Notes under the pieces: generated by a model
Seen by the model: the letters and a program-made list of their open reading frames with translations, nothing else
The model's database searches: none
Told to the model about the DNA's origin: nothing
From: Nereocystis luetkeana
Taxonomy: Eukaryota; Sar; Phaeophyceae; Laminariales; Laminariaceae
DNA: 64,000 bases
Assembly (NCBI GenBank): GCA_031213475.1
Contig: JARUPZ010000010.1
Coordinates: 9,843,917 to 9,907,916 of the forward strand
Reading direction: 5' to 3'
Made by a program: the position numbers and the translations under genes
Shown here: piece by piece, positions 10,324-20,720 of the stretch
Layout of the letters: every line of letters starts with the position of its first letter
How positions within the stretch are numbered: the stretch's first letter is position 1

Positions 10324-10745
10324 TAGTGTGTGTATTTCTTCACATTAAACCGTTCTTTCTACCCGTCGACATCCAGCACAACCAGTGTCCGTGCCGATTC
10401 TTCAATCCTAGAAGAGATACCTGGTACGAGTTTTGTGGTCACAAGTCACAAAGCTACGCGACAGAGATACTACGTTGCCACGTACCAGGTACCAGGTATG
10501 CGGTACGCACAGCAGTGGGCAATGCAATACCATGTCATAATACTAGCTAGCTCCGACAGGCACGACATACACAGAGAAACGAAAGGAAACAACCAAAGAG
10601 AAAACAAGAACAAAGAAGACAAATCCAGAGATAAAAAGAAAAAAAAATGAAATAAAAACTAGAAGAAACAATCTGTCGTGCCCCACCCCCCCCCCCGCAG
10701 GCGAGGTGGCCAACACTTGAAAAAGAACGAGCTGGAGAACAAAAA
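10324..10745 (+). repeat. R1 copy 6
   Basis: Complete R1. It carries a CCTGGTA insertion at 10420-10426 and a double CCAGGTA insertion at 10485-10498, plus a 7-bp duplication GTCACAA near 10445. Confidence 0.75.
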
Positions 10746-10829
10746 TAAAAAATAACAAAAACACCACTTCTTGTTAACAGAGTAAGGCAAAGAACCAAGG
10801 AAAAAATAACAAAGGGAAAATAACAGGCA

Positions 10830-11125
10830 GGCCGGCGTCCCCGGTGGCTTGGTAGGTTGTCCGCGTGCGCCTATCAAGATCAGTTTCGTGGGTTCAAGTC
10901 TCACCGAGTGCATGCTCGTGGCTTTTTCTTGCAAAAAAGAAATTGATTAGCGGAAAGCGCGAGAGCGTGAGTTAGCTACATTCGATGAAAATCGACGAGC
11001 AGTGGGAATGCTGAACCCTATGCGCGACAAAAAAAGGCACGTACCGGGGGGGAGAAGGGTGGGCACCTGTGACCACGGCTTGTCCAGAAGCTCGTCGAGG
11101 GTAAAACCTCCCACGAGTAAAAAAA
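10830..11125 (+). mobile_element. SINE-B copy 1 (second tRNA-headed family)
   Basis: Head GTGGCTTGGTAGGTTGTCCG and B-box-like GGGTTCAAGTCTCACC, then GCATGCTCGTGGCTTTTTCT, TCGATGAAAATCGACGAGCA and CCACGAGTAAAA. The body is distinct from SINE-A although both contain ...CGACGAG...GGCACGTACCG segments, so the two families may share a tail ancestor. Confidence 0.7.
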
Positions 11126-11129
11126 AACA

Positions 11130-11640
11130 AAAAAAAACACCCTCCAGGTGGCGGCAGCAGTTTGTGGTACGAGTAGTATAGCCAGGTTCTCCCTGCTAAT
11201 CCGCCTGGTACCTTGCTACCCAGACTGCCGTCTCCGCCATGCGTTCGTCAACTACGCCCAGCCCCTTGGCGTCAGACAATTCGAAACGAGCAGAGCAGTT
11301 TCGTCATCCAACCACGCCACACGGCTCCTTCAGTACGGCTTATCAATCAAAAAAGGAAGAGAAAAAAAAAAAATGAAAGTCACGGAGAATCAGCGCAAGA
11401 AAAAAAAGACAAAACAAAAAGAGAAGGCAAAGGAAGACCACGTTCGAACCAGCTGCGCCAGTGGCCCGAGTAGTGTGGTCATGTTCTACTTCCTAGTCGG
11501 CCTGGTGCCTTGCTACCGTGTGTGCCATCTCCTTCCTACTTTAGTCTATACCGCAGTTTCCCTTCTACTCCTTCTGTTCCCCCCCCTCTCCGCATTCCCT
11601 TGGTCGGGTTGTCTGCCACTTCTCTTGTTGCTCCCTCCCC
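11130..11640 (-). mobile_element. Duplicated 3' ends of the LINE family
   Basis: Two related stretches (about 11150-11290 and 11460-11570) share CGAGTAG...GGCCTGGTRCCTTGCTACC and CCRTCTCC segments, also found at 63610-63720 beside LINE coding sequence. They look like 3' tails of the same LINE family, one placed behind the other and separated by an A-rich segment (11350-11440). This suggests insertion of one copy into or next to another. Confidence 0.5.
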
Positions 11641-13275
11641 CCCCATTCCCTTGGACACCATCCACGGCGGATGCGCGGCGCTGCCTACTCATCTCAGCCT
11701 CAGCCTCGTGCCACCTCACCATGAACCGTTCGGCTGCTTCAAGGATCCCCCGGTACCACTTCCCCGCCTTTTGGCTGCAGTGGACCACAACGCGGTCTCA
11801 ACTCCAAACACCAAGGGGGCAACTTCCGTTGACCCTTCGGTGGCTCGGAACTCCCTAAGGTCTTCGGCTATGCATCTATGCCAAGTCTTACACTGTCCGC
11901 CTGGTCTCGGGTTCTCCCCACCAGCTATCGTCCCGAACATTACCCGACTGGGTAATCGCTCCTTGCTTTGCCGTGCCGCGCCCCCCGCAATGAAGAGCCG
12001 CCGTTTACGAATGGTCGTTTCGATGCTCTCGCAACGTGTCCTCTTGAGGGCCTTCGCGTACGAGAGGGTGGCATGATCAGTACGAAGTCGGCGCTGGAAG
12101 CCAATGACTCGCAACAGGACTTGGTGGTGAGCCGTTCGAAGCTTGGCAAAGTGTTCCGCTCTGAGGGTCCACGTCACACACCCGTACAGCAGGGTCTCAA
12201 TCACCTCGGCCTTCAGCATTCGGACTTTAAGGCTAAGGGGGGCGGTCGTCCTATCATACAACTCCGGGCCGAACCGTTTGAGGCATGCTCGCATGAGGCG
12301 GATCCGTCGGTCGACTTCGAGCGAGAGGTCAGCGTTTTCATGCATAATGCCGCCTAGGTATAAGAACTGGATCGTCTGCTTACACCTCTGGCCTGCCGCT
12401 TTGATGACGAGCGGTGGTGCGAGGGTTGTCTGGTCTGGTGTTTGTAGGAGCATTGTCTCTGTCTTCTTTTCCGACACCGTGAGGCCCGCTTCTTGGAAGA
12501 CAGTAGCGATGACTGTCATCATTTTCGCGAGCCCTTCAGCCGAATTCGAGACCATTCCTGCATCATCGGCGTACAACCTGCCTCCATACAGCCCTTCGCA
12601 CGCACGCCAACGGCTCCTAGATCTCTGTTCGAACTACTCCAGCATCACTGAGTTGGACCAAATCCCTTGCGATGGTTTCGTCTTGGCTGAAGCGTACTAG
12701 TACGACGTGTAACGCAGCAGCGAAGAATACGTTGAACTGTAACGGTGATAGTACACAACCTTGCCGCAGCCCCTGTGTGTCATCAAACCATTCCGAGTGC
12801 TCGCCGTCATCAGTACACACGCGAGCCCGCATGCCATCGTGGAAATTACGGATAATTCTCAGCATCTTGGTTGGTACGCCAAAGCGTGTGAGTACCTTCC
12901 ATAACAGCTCTCGGTCGACAGAGTCGTACGCTTTCTGTAGGTCGACGAAGCACACGTACAAGGGGATTTTCCTCTGTCGTCCGAGCTCTTGCAACCGGCG
13001 CACGACGAACCACATATCAATCGTTGATCGTGCGGGGCGGAAGCCGCACTGTTCCTCAGGGAGTAGTTCCTCGGCCTCGCAGTAGTTGCTGAGGCGGGAC
13101 GCGACGATTTTCAACGAAACTTTGCCTGCGTGGGCAACAAGCGAAATCCCGCTGTAGTGGTTGCAGTCAGTTCGGTCCTTCTTTTTGTGAAGGACCTTGA
13201 TCGCATCTTTCCATTGCTGGGGGGCTTCTCCTGTTAACCTAACATTGACAAGAATGTTGTGAAAGAACTTATAGA
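11640..13275 (-). pseudogene. Non-LTR retrotransposon reverse transcriptase remnant (LINE-1 copy)
   Basis: Read on the - strand from about 13275, the frame gives [20 protein letters not shown], then [52 protein letters not shown] and [20 protein letters not shown]. These are the ordered reverse transcriptase blocks of non-LTR elements. A stop at about 12617 and a frame change separate this from a second frame (12600-11716) with GRLYADDAGMVS, the catalytic YADD block, then YLGGIMHENADL and MLKAEVIETLLYGCVTWTLR of the thumb/C-terminal part. The endonuclease half is missing, so the copy is 5'-truncated as well as frameshifted, and cannot code for an active enzyme. Confidence 0.85.
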
Positions 13276-13535
13276 GTATACGTTGATTTCTGCTTACACT
13301 GCTGTGCGACTGACTGCTGTGCCTCTATTAATAGACTCTTGCCTCTCGCCCCTGCAGACTACAGGTCAAGAACAGATTATTTTAACCCCGGGTGTCAATT
13401 GTTCTATACGGAACCCCCCCAAGACTATTAATAGAGTGTACGTTGATTTACACATACACTGCAGCGACTGTGCCCTTTATCAATAGACTCTAGCCTCTCG
13501 CCCCTGCAGACTACAGATCAATAATAGAGAATACC
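13265..13535. repeat. Direct repeat pair
   Basis: 13268-13375 and 13425-13525 share GAGTRTACGTTGATTT, GACTCTWGCCTCTCGCCCCT and GCAGACTACAGRTCAA. The second copy has TTAATA inserted at its left end (13428-13433). Confidence 0.65.
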
Positions 13536-13589
13536 CCTATTAATACCTGTCTTCGCACATCACGCCACACGCACGATATCCCTACCAGT

Positions 13590-13686
13590 TTAACCCCTTT
13601 AGGGCGGCAGTCCCGGTTTTGGGGGCACACCAGTCAAATTCCAAGCAGTTTATCCCCAAAACGGGACTGCAGCACTAAAAAGGTTA
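13590..13686. repeat. FB-D copy 7
   Basis: Both arms present, TTTAACCCCTTTAGGGCGGC to GCACTAAAAAGGTTAA. Confidence 0.7.
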
Positions 13687-14322
13687 AGCGACCCTACTTT
13701 ACCGCGAACCAGGAGATAGACCAATGACAAGAAGGCCAAACCTTTCGATCTTTGTTGCTGTACGCAGAGAGACTAACGTGTTTGCGGCAATGAATGAGCA
13801 ATGAGAGATGGCACTGTCACGATACTGCTTTGTATGAGGTAAAAAGACCGGTATAACCGCTGTCCGTGATCTTACCAGCAAACTGGTTCTCGCTCGGGGT
13901 TGATGTAGTATTGGGTTTGATGGGATGATTGGACGGATATCGATCGGTCTGTGGGTCCTTACACTTTTGGATCTTTTTTTTATGCAATACAAGGCAGAGT
14001 CAAAAAAAAAAAATTCTTCGTTTCTGCAGTATGTCTTCATCCTTCTTTTTTTTCTTTGGAATGATTCATCGAGAGGGGCGAAACGAAAAAAAACATGTTT
14101 TCTCACCTGCAGCCTTTTACCACCCCGCCGCTCAAAGGCTACGAGAGGAACAAATAGTGTATGTTAACCCGGGTACCCGTGTCCGCCTTACCACACCACC
14201 CCTCAAATGCAAAAAAGGGGAGCAAATAGTACATTGTATCCCGGGTACCCAGGTACCCGGGTACTCCGATGCCCGTGTCCGCCTTACCCGCCGCCGCTCT
14301 AACGCTAAAAGGGGGCCAATTA

Positions 14323-14425
14323 TTACGGGGGCCATAGTTAATAGAACCAAATATTGTTAGTAAAATGGTTAAATACATGGGTCTTTATGTATACTATAGG
14401 TCCTATTAACGATAGTCCCCCGTAA
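14323..14425. mobile_element. MITE copy 7
   Basis: TA-flanked full copy; its right edge GTAATAGTG is also the left edge of the following 266-bp tandem unit. Confidence 0.8.
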
Positions 14426-14950
14426 TAGTGTATGGTAACCCGGGTACCCGTGTCTGGCTGGGACCCGGGTACCCGGTTCCGGTTCCGCCCCAACCGACTC
14501 CCACCCGGTCGGGTACCGGGTTCCAAATTTTGAGACCCCTAAGGGGTGCAACTCTAAGGGGTGCAAAAATCAGCTTGAAAAACTCTGTCATGTCGGTTAA
14601 TACCGCGCTACCGTAATTGCGAGAAACTATATCGGGCCGTCGGCAACTTTTTCCCCCGCCGTAATTCAATGGGGATTCCGCGGCCCCGTAATAGTGTATG
14701 GTAACCCGGGTACCCGTGTCTGGCTGGGACCCGGGTACCCGGTTCCGGTTCCGCCCCAACCGACTCCCACCCGGTCGGGTACCCGGTTCCAAATTTTGAG
14801 GCCCCTAAGGGGTGCAACTCTAAGGGGTGCAAAAATCAGCTTGAAAAAAACTGTCATGTCGGTTAATACCGCGCTACCGTAATTGCGCGAAACTATATCG
14901 GGCCGTCGGCAACTTTTTTTCCCGCCGTAATTCAATGGGGATTCCGCGGA
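14422..14950 (+). repeat. 266-bp tandem duplication
   Basis: Unit 1 14422-14687 and unit 2 14688-14950 are nearly identical from GTAATAGTGTATGGTAACCC to CAATGGGGATTCCGCGG. Each contains two GGGTACCC palindromes and CCCTAAGGGGTGCAACTCTA. Confidence 0.85.
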
Positions 14951-15949
14951 ATCATTGACCCCTTCCCCCCCACCCTATTTTTGGGGGGGGGCGCTGTCAA
15001 AGAACACGACACAGCGCGCACAGCACACACAGCACACAGAACAGAAATCCCAGCGGCAGCAGCTCACGCACATGGGAGACGGCGGGTCGCTCCTCCTGGG
15101 GATCGCTCGTGGCTCAGACAGCGGGGGATAAAGGGGGTCCTGCAGGTCTGCTGACGTTTGTAGAATCTTGCAATGGTTGTGACACGCACAAGCGACGACA
15201 CACCCGTCAATTTTGAAGTGTTGTGGGGTTGCTGTGTTGGGCTTGATTTGCGCTCTTCCGGCCGTTTTCTTGAGGATACTGGCGTTACGCCGCCCCCCCC
15301 CCCCCCTCCCGCCCGCGGTGTTTCGGGGGGGCGCGGTGTTGCCGTAACTGCCGTACGTAACTCCAAAAGCCCCAAATAGGCAATTGCCCGTAAGTGATTC
15401 ATCCCAACCGCGGTAATCGATATCACTGGAAAAAAATCGTCCGAGGGGGTGGGTGTTTAGTCTTACCTCCCGTGTGATAGTCTAGTTGTAATACCACCTG
15501 TAAATGCAGACCTCAGGAGGGACGTACCGGTAAATTAACGCAAAATTGAACGAATTGTGGCCCAACCGCTCGCAAGAACCGGGACCGCAAAAAACAAAAG
15601 TTGCCAGCACTATTACTAACCCTACAACTACGAAAGCGTACGTATTTTCAGGGGTGCCTCGTACTGCTGTCGTACTCTCTATGTTCAGGTATTTTTCACG
15701 AGTGGCTTTTCATAGCACGAAAAATCCCGAAACCGCCCGAAGAAAAAATGCGAACTGCGATGTGATTTTTGAGAACCGATGAAAACCTGATGCTGCTGTA
15801 CAAGTATTTACACAGGCCTGGGGTCAAATGAGGCCTCGGGCCTCTCGGCTGTGGCAGCAGTAAGACACGTATGCCCCTCAAAATATATATATATATATAC
15901 CTGGTATATATATATATTATATTTCAATATCACTTTTACTTTCCAGCTT
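14951..15949. other. No gene seen
   Basis: C- and G-rich runs at 14966-14990 and 15292-15308, an AT dinucleotide tract at 15882-15920 split by a TACCTGGTA word. Confidence 0.5.
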
Positions 15950-16240
15950 TACTCATGGGAGTTTTTTTACCCTCCACGAGCTTCTGGACAAGCCGTGGTT
16001 TACAGGTGTCCACCCTTCTCCCCCCCGGTACGTGCCTTTATTTTTTGTCGCGCATAGGGTTCAGCATTCCCATTGCTCGTCGATTTTCATCGAATGTAGC
16101 TAACTCTCGCTCTCGCGCTTTCCGCTGATCGATTTATTTTTTGCAAGAAAAAGCCACGAGCATGCACTTGGTGAGACTTGGAACCCACGAAATTGGTCTT
16201 CATAGGCACGCGGACCACCTGCCAAGCCACCGGGGAAGAC
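15950..16240 (-). mobile_element. SINE-B copy 2
   Basis: Near full-length reverse copy, from CTCATGGGAGTTTTTTTACC to GCCACCGGGGA. The first half of the head is cut at the right edge. Confidence 0.7.
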
Positions 16241-16369
16241 CATTTGTATCGAATATTAGTCCACAAACGGCAATAATATTCTGGGACATTGTGGTACCAG
16301 TACGGCAGGCGGCTCCCACCCAGGGTATTTGAGTATTTTACCCCCGCGCTGACCTTGTGAGCGCGGCAG

Positions 16370-17108
16370 AGTAGTTGTCAATAGCCAACTACCGGTATAA
16401 AGTAGTCGGCAACTTATAGTCAGCCAACTCACACACCTCTATTAATAGTTGATAGCAGGTGGTCATTACCAGTACCATAACCGGTTCTAACTATCAGTAC
16501 CTGGCTAGCCAACTAAGTGAGTAATTGGCAACGTGTATTCAGCCCAACTTACATCCCTAATTACCGGTAACCGTAAACGGTACCAAAGTTAACGAATACT
16601 GACTGTAGTCCGTAACTTCTAGCCAGCGAACTCAACAGCCCTAGTTGTTACCGGTACTGTACCTACTATGGTTTGTACCGATACCAAGGTAAACTAATAA
16701 CTATTAATAGTCGGCGAATTGTGATGCGGAAATTCATCATCCTAGTTGTTACCGGTAACGTAGACAGTTATTACCGGTACCAAGGTAACCCACGGTAGTA
16801 ACTACAGTCTGTTCTAGTCGGCGACTTGTGGTCAGCCGACTCACAGCCCTAGTTATTAGCGGTACCGTAACCAGTTATTACCGGTACCAAGGTTAACTGT
16901 TAATATTCGGCAACTTTTAGTCAGCCAATTCACAGCCCTAGTTATGACCGGTACTGCAACCGATTGTTACCGGTACCAAGGTTACCTACCTGTAATACCA
17001 GGCACCTATAATAGGCGCCGAGTTACAGTCAGCAACAAACTCGCAAGTCCTATTAATAGCTATTACCGGTACCGTGACCGGTAGTTGCCGGTACCAAGGT
17101 TACGCACA
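16370..17108. repeat. Degenerate ~105-bp tandem array, about seven units
   Basis: The unit core is GTCAGCCAACTCACAGCCCT then AGTTATTACCGGTACCGTAA and TTATTACCGGTACCAAGGTT. Anchors lie near 16423, 16541, 16624, 16728, 16837, 16923 and 17033. GGTACC palindromes recur two per unit. No open frame is conserved across units. Confidence 0.75.
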
Positions 17109-17109
17109 T

Positions 17110-17934
17110 CGGACAGATCACGGTCTACAGGTCTGCAGTAGATCGATTACTCGTACGATCGTAGCTATATTTATAAAGTTGAAAAACAACCGCTGTGAAA
17201 TCGAAACGAATATTTTCAACCTGTGTGTGATAATTCGATCGCGTAATACGTTTACTACGGGTTTTATATGGTCTCGTCCAGGAAGTACAGCAGTCCGTAC
17301 ATGGGGAAAACAAAATTCTGAAGGTGTAGAATTGAAGGAGTGGGTGTGTCCATGTTTGGGAAATAATAAAAAAATATATATTTTTCGAGGTTGCACGTAT
17401 TAATAGCTTGTCACGTAACAGCCCTGATTGTTTACTGGTCCCTCTGATCATTTACTCTTTGTAAGAACCGTTTAGCCGTTCAGATTGCATCAAAACTGCT
17501 GTACCCGTAGGCAAAAGTGAAAAATAATCGTCGCCGGCCGGAGCCTTCGGACGGTGCCTCAAGCGGGGCCCTTGGCCGATGGGCTAAACGTCCCAATGTG
17601 CTTCGCCGATTGCCGGTATCAGGTACCATGTACACGATACAACTTTGAACGGTAATATAGTCACCGTTTATATTTTGGTATGAACGTCAAACGGAGCTTA
17701 TATTGCCGGCCAGACTGGTACCAGGTACCAGGTATTCATTTCCCTACTGGACAACCACCTGGTACACCTGGGCCAGAGCTTGGCGTAGTCGTATGTGCCT
17801 GGTATGGTTTCTCTGTGTCAATGCGCAGCAGCAGTGCACAGCAGCAGCAGCAGCAGCTCCTTATGGTATTTATAGTATTTATAGTAAACGGACCGCGTTC
17901 TCGTGTAGATGGAGTTTTCAAGTCCAGAAATCTT
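17110..17934. other. No gene seen
   Basis: Mixed composition; CAG run at 17838-17853 and a double TACCAGGTA at 17716-17733. Confidence 0.5.
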
Positions 17935-18240
17935 GTGATATGGTACAGATCAGGTACAGATAGATGATCTAGATCGTCAACCTACTGTGTGGTATATCCC
18001 AGCCCGCCGATCTGAGGTGCCGTGCAGGACTTGTGGAGTGCACAGCTCCAACCCAGGAAATATGTCCTACAACAGGGGTAGATCAGGCTCCCAGCCGGCA
18101 ACGTGAGCTATTTTATACCTGGTAGATCATACCTGGTACAGATCATGGATCTATCTATCGGCCCTGAAAGAGCTAGCTCTTACGGTGGGAATTGCATGTA
18201 GATGATCTGTAGATGATCTGTCCGAAGTGTGAAACTAAAG
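17935..18240 (+). repeat. R4 AGATCAT-rich repeat, copy 1
   Basis: Shares CCAACCCAGGAAAYRTGT, GTAGATCA, CCAGCCGGCAACGTGAGC-like and GATCTGTCYGARGTGTG with 21830-22105. Rich in GATC palindromes at both ends. Confidence 0.6.
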
Positions 18241-18276
18241 CTTGTGCAACGCCAGACCGGAATACCGACTATAGCC

Positions 18277-18376
18277 CTTTTAGGGCAAAAAGCTGCAGTA
18301 CCGTTGTGGGGACGAAGCACTCTTATTCCAAGTACGTTTGTCCCCAAAACGGGACTGCAGTCCCCAGAGGGTTGAG
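18277..18376. repeat. FB-D copy 8
   Basis: Left arm diverged, right arm CCCCAAAACGGGACTGCAGT intact. Confidence 0.65.
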
Positions 18377-18427
18377 CGGCTGTCGGCTCCGACCTCCAGA
18401 ACTCCTGGTACCTGGCATATTCTTTAG

Positions 18428-18525
18428 ACGTGTGTGTGTTCTTCGCATTGAACCGCTCTTGCTACCCGTCGACATCCTGCCCAACTAATAGTAGTGTCCG
18501 TGCCGATTCTTCAATCCTAGAGATA
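18428..18525 (+). repeat. R1 copy 7, truncated
   Basis: R1 left end only, from GTGTGTGTGTTCTTCGCATT to TCAATCCTAGAGATA. Confidence 0.6.
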
Positions 18526-18929
18526 ACGTGTATACATATAATACCCTTGTATATTACCTGGTATAAAGTATGTTTATACACATATCTGGTACGTACACGT
18601 TTCTCCTCTTAGAACAACGTCGCGACATGGGTGTGTATTTCTCGTGTGATACCTTATCTGTACACCAACTGCTGCTGGGCATGCAGGGGGCAAGCCTGAA
18701 CGCTAACCGCAAGTTTGGATCAAAATTCTGTCTTCGTGGCCCGCGCTTTTGGCGTTCGAAGTCGCGGCGAGCGGACTCTTTTCGCGCGATCATTTTGTAC
18801 TCCGAGCCAGAGCCAAGCAGGACGTTGGAAACCCCCACAAAAAATAGTGAAAATCGTTCTATGTAGCAATACACGTTTTATTACCATCTACCATCCTGTC
18901 CGTGTTTCCTGGTTTCCACATCTGCCTGC

Positions 18930-20625
18930 TTGCCCTGGTTACCTTACTTTGCCAGACTACTTACTGTTGTGCACATCAGTACGTACAGCATTCATAGCAT
19001 CCTGTATGGATACACTATTGGCGGATTATAATTGCCGTTCTGTCCGCTCGCCTTGTTGCCTCATCATTTTGTTATTTGATCTTACCTGACACCCGTATTA
19101 CCTGATGACCCTCGTACAGGTGTTGAATATTTTCACTACGATTACCATATTCCTGATGGCCACATTTTCTATTTTCTGCGTTGACCGGCTTTCCCTATCC
19201 ATACTTTCCGCACCGCCTAATGGCCATGCCGCCCGGTTTCCAAATTCCGGGATGACTGATAACTGACGCACCTCTGGGCGGAAAATGAAGGGAAGCTTGG
19301 TCTTCAAATTGATCGGGAACCGATATGAGCATAATCTACAGTTTTTGTTGTGGTATAGAGAATTCGGCGTTATGGTTCATATTCTTGGGCTGAGCACGTA
19401 CAGTAGTACGTACGCGCTCACTTCGACAGCAGCGACTGGCGCTGTTTGGTTGATCGAGCTTGTGGGGATACCGAGTGGATACCGTACGGAACGGTCCTGG
19501 CAGACTGGTAGAACACGCGAACAGACAGGGCTGTTGCTTGCAGCTGGACAGCGGTCGCTCGCTGGGCCAGGTATTTGGGGATTTCTGGTATTAAACGGTC
19601 CTTGTATTCCAGTCCGGAGTAGTACGTACGTAACGATGTCGGCTGGCTACCATGTTGCCTATTCGCCATGCTTGCTTGTCTACTACTGTAGCCGTTTGCC
19701 TGCTTTTATACCATTTACCTGGTACCACGCTACCATGTTGTCTGCTAAACATATCGCCTGGTTGTCGTATTGCCGTATCGTGAAGACCGTACTGCCTGCT
19801 AAGCACGCCGCCTGCTTGCCATGTCGCCATAATACCTTATTTTTGTCTGCCAGGTGCGTCGCCTGCTTGCCATATAGCCGAAACACCATGTTGCCTGCTT
19901 GCCATTAACCATGCTCTGAATGTTTCGTGTTGCCCGCCAAACACGTCGGCTGATGTCTCGGGCTTGACACTGACACAGTATGTACTGGCAGCAGTCATAC
20001 ACTGATTGGCCTGGCCAGTAAGTTCCCCAGTATGTAGCGTACACCCAAGAAATACGCCTAGTTGCAGTGCGGAAAACCCTTAACCGCGTGTCCGGAGGAG
20101 AGAGGAAAGACAGCAGTATACTGCTGCAATCCAGTGTACTGATTTGATTTTGACGACAGTATAATCGCTCACGACTGAGTGTGCCAGTATGATTTTGACG
20201 ACAGTATAATAATCGCTTACGACTGAGTGAGCCAATGCCCAGCCCTACTGGTTTCCATGTGGCCTACTTGGCCATGTTGCCCAATATACCGTTTCCCTGC
20301 TATATACATCGCCCGATTACCAAATTGCCTGCTTGCCAGGTTGCCATACTATTTCGGAGGAGCAAAGTAAATAGGACTTACGGTAAACGCAAAAACCTAT
20401 ATACTTCGAAGTATTTGCCTATTTTTACTAAGAATATTTGGTCCTATTCACTATGGTCCGCTGTGATATCACCGTGTCACCTGCTGTTGATTGAATACAC
20501 GGCCAACAGTATTTTCCATATTGGCTGCTTGCCATGTTGCCACACTACGAAAGTTCCGTGCTGCCTGTCTAAACACATCGCCTCGTTACGATATTTCCCG
20601 CTTGCCCTATTGCCTTGTTGCCTGC
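18930..20625. repeat. Degenerate TTGCC-rich array
   Basis: Words such as TGCCTGCTTGCCATGTTGCC recur at variable spacing from about 18930 to the exon 1 acceptor, interrupted near 19100-19640 and by the MITE at 20352. Long frames here (for example 19285-19908) are products of the repeat. Confidence 0.55.
20352..20466. mobile_element. MITE copy 8
   Basis: TA-flanked, ends degenerate (TTTCGGAGGAGC / GGTCCGCTGTGA); 160 bp upstream of exon 1. Contains a CTTCGAAG insertion-like palindrome near 20405. Confidence 0.75.
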
Positions 20626-20627
20626 AG

Positions 20628-20720
20628 ACCCTCTTCCGGACTTTGAGCTTGTCGGCTGATGTCCCTCCCGCGGACCCGATGTACCTCCAGGCGTGGGCAG
20701 ATGCTGTGTCCACCTTCATC
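20628..20720 (+). CDS. Candidate exon 1 of the reconstructed gene (internal, start not found)
   Basis: An acceptor (TTGCCTGCAG) precedes 31 codons in phase 0 and a GTAAGT donor follows. The peptide begins TLFRTLSLSADVPP and ends AWADAVSTFI. The frame stays open 5' of the acceptor but there runs through a MITE and a degenerate TTGCC-rich array, so I treat 20628 as an exon start rather than a translation start. No signal peptide or membrane helix can be asserted. The next exon, 961 bp downstream, starts in the same phase. Confidence 0.5.

Noticed and set aside
16370-17108. CRISPR-like array
   Set aside because: Repeats are degenerate throughout without a conserved repeat/unique spacer alternation, and the context is eukaryotic.
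19285-19908. 207-codon frame before exon 1
   Set aside because: Its C-terminal half is the TTGCC-rich degenerate array; there is no splice or family support.
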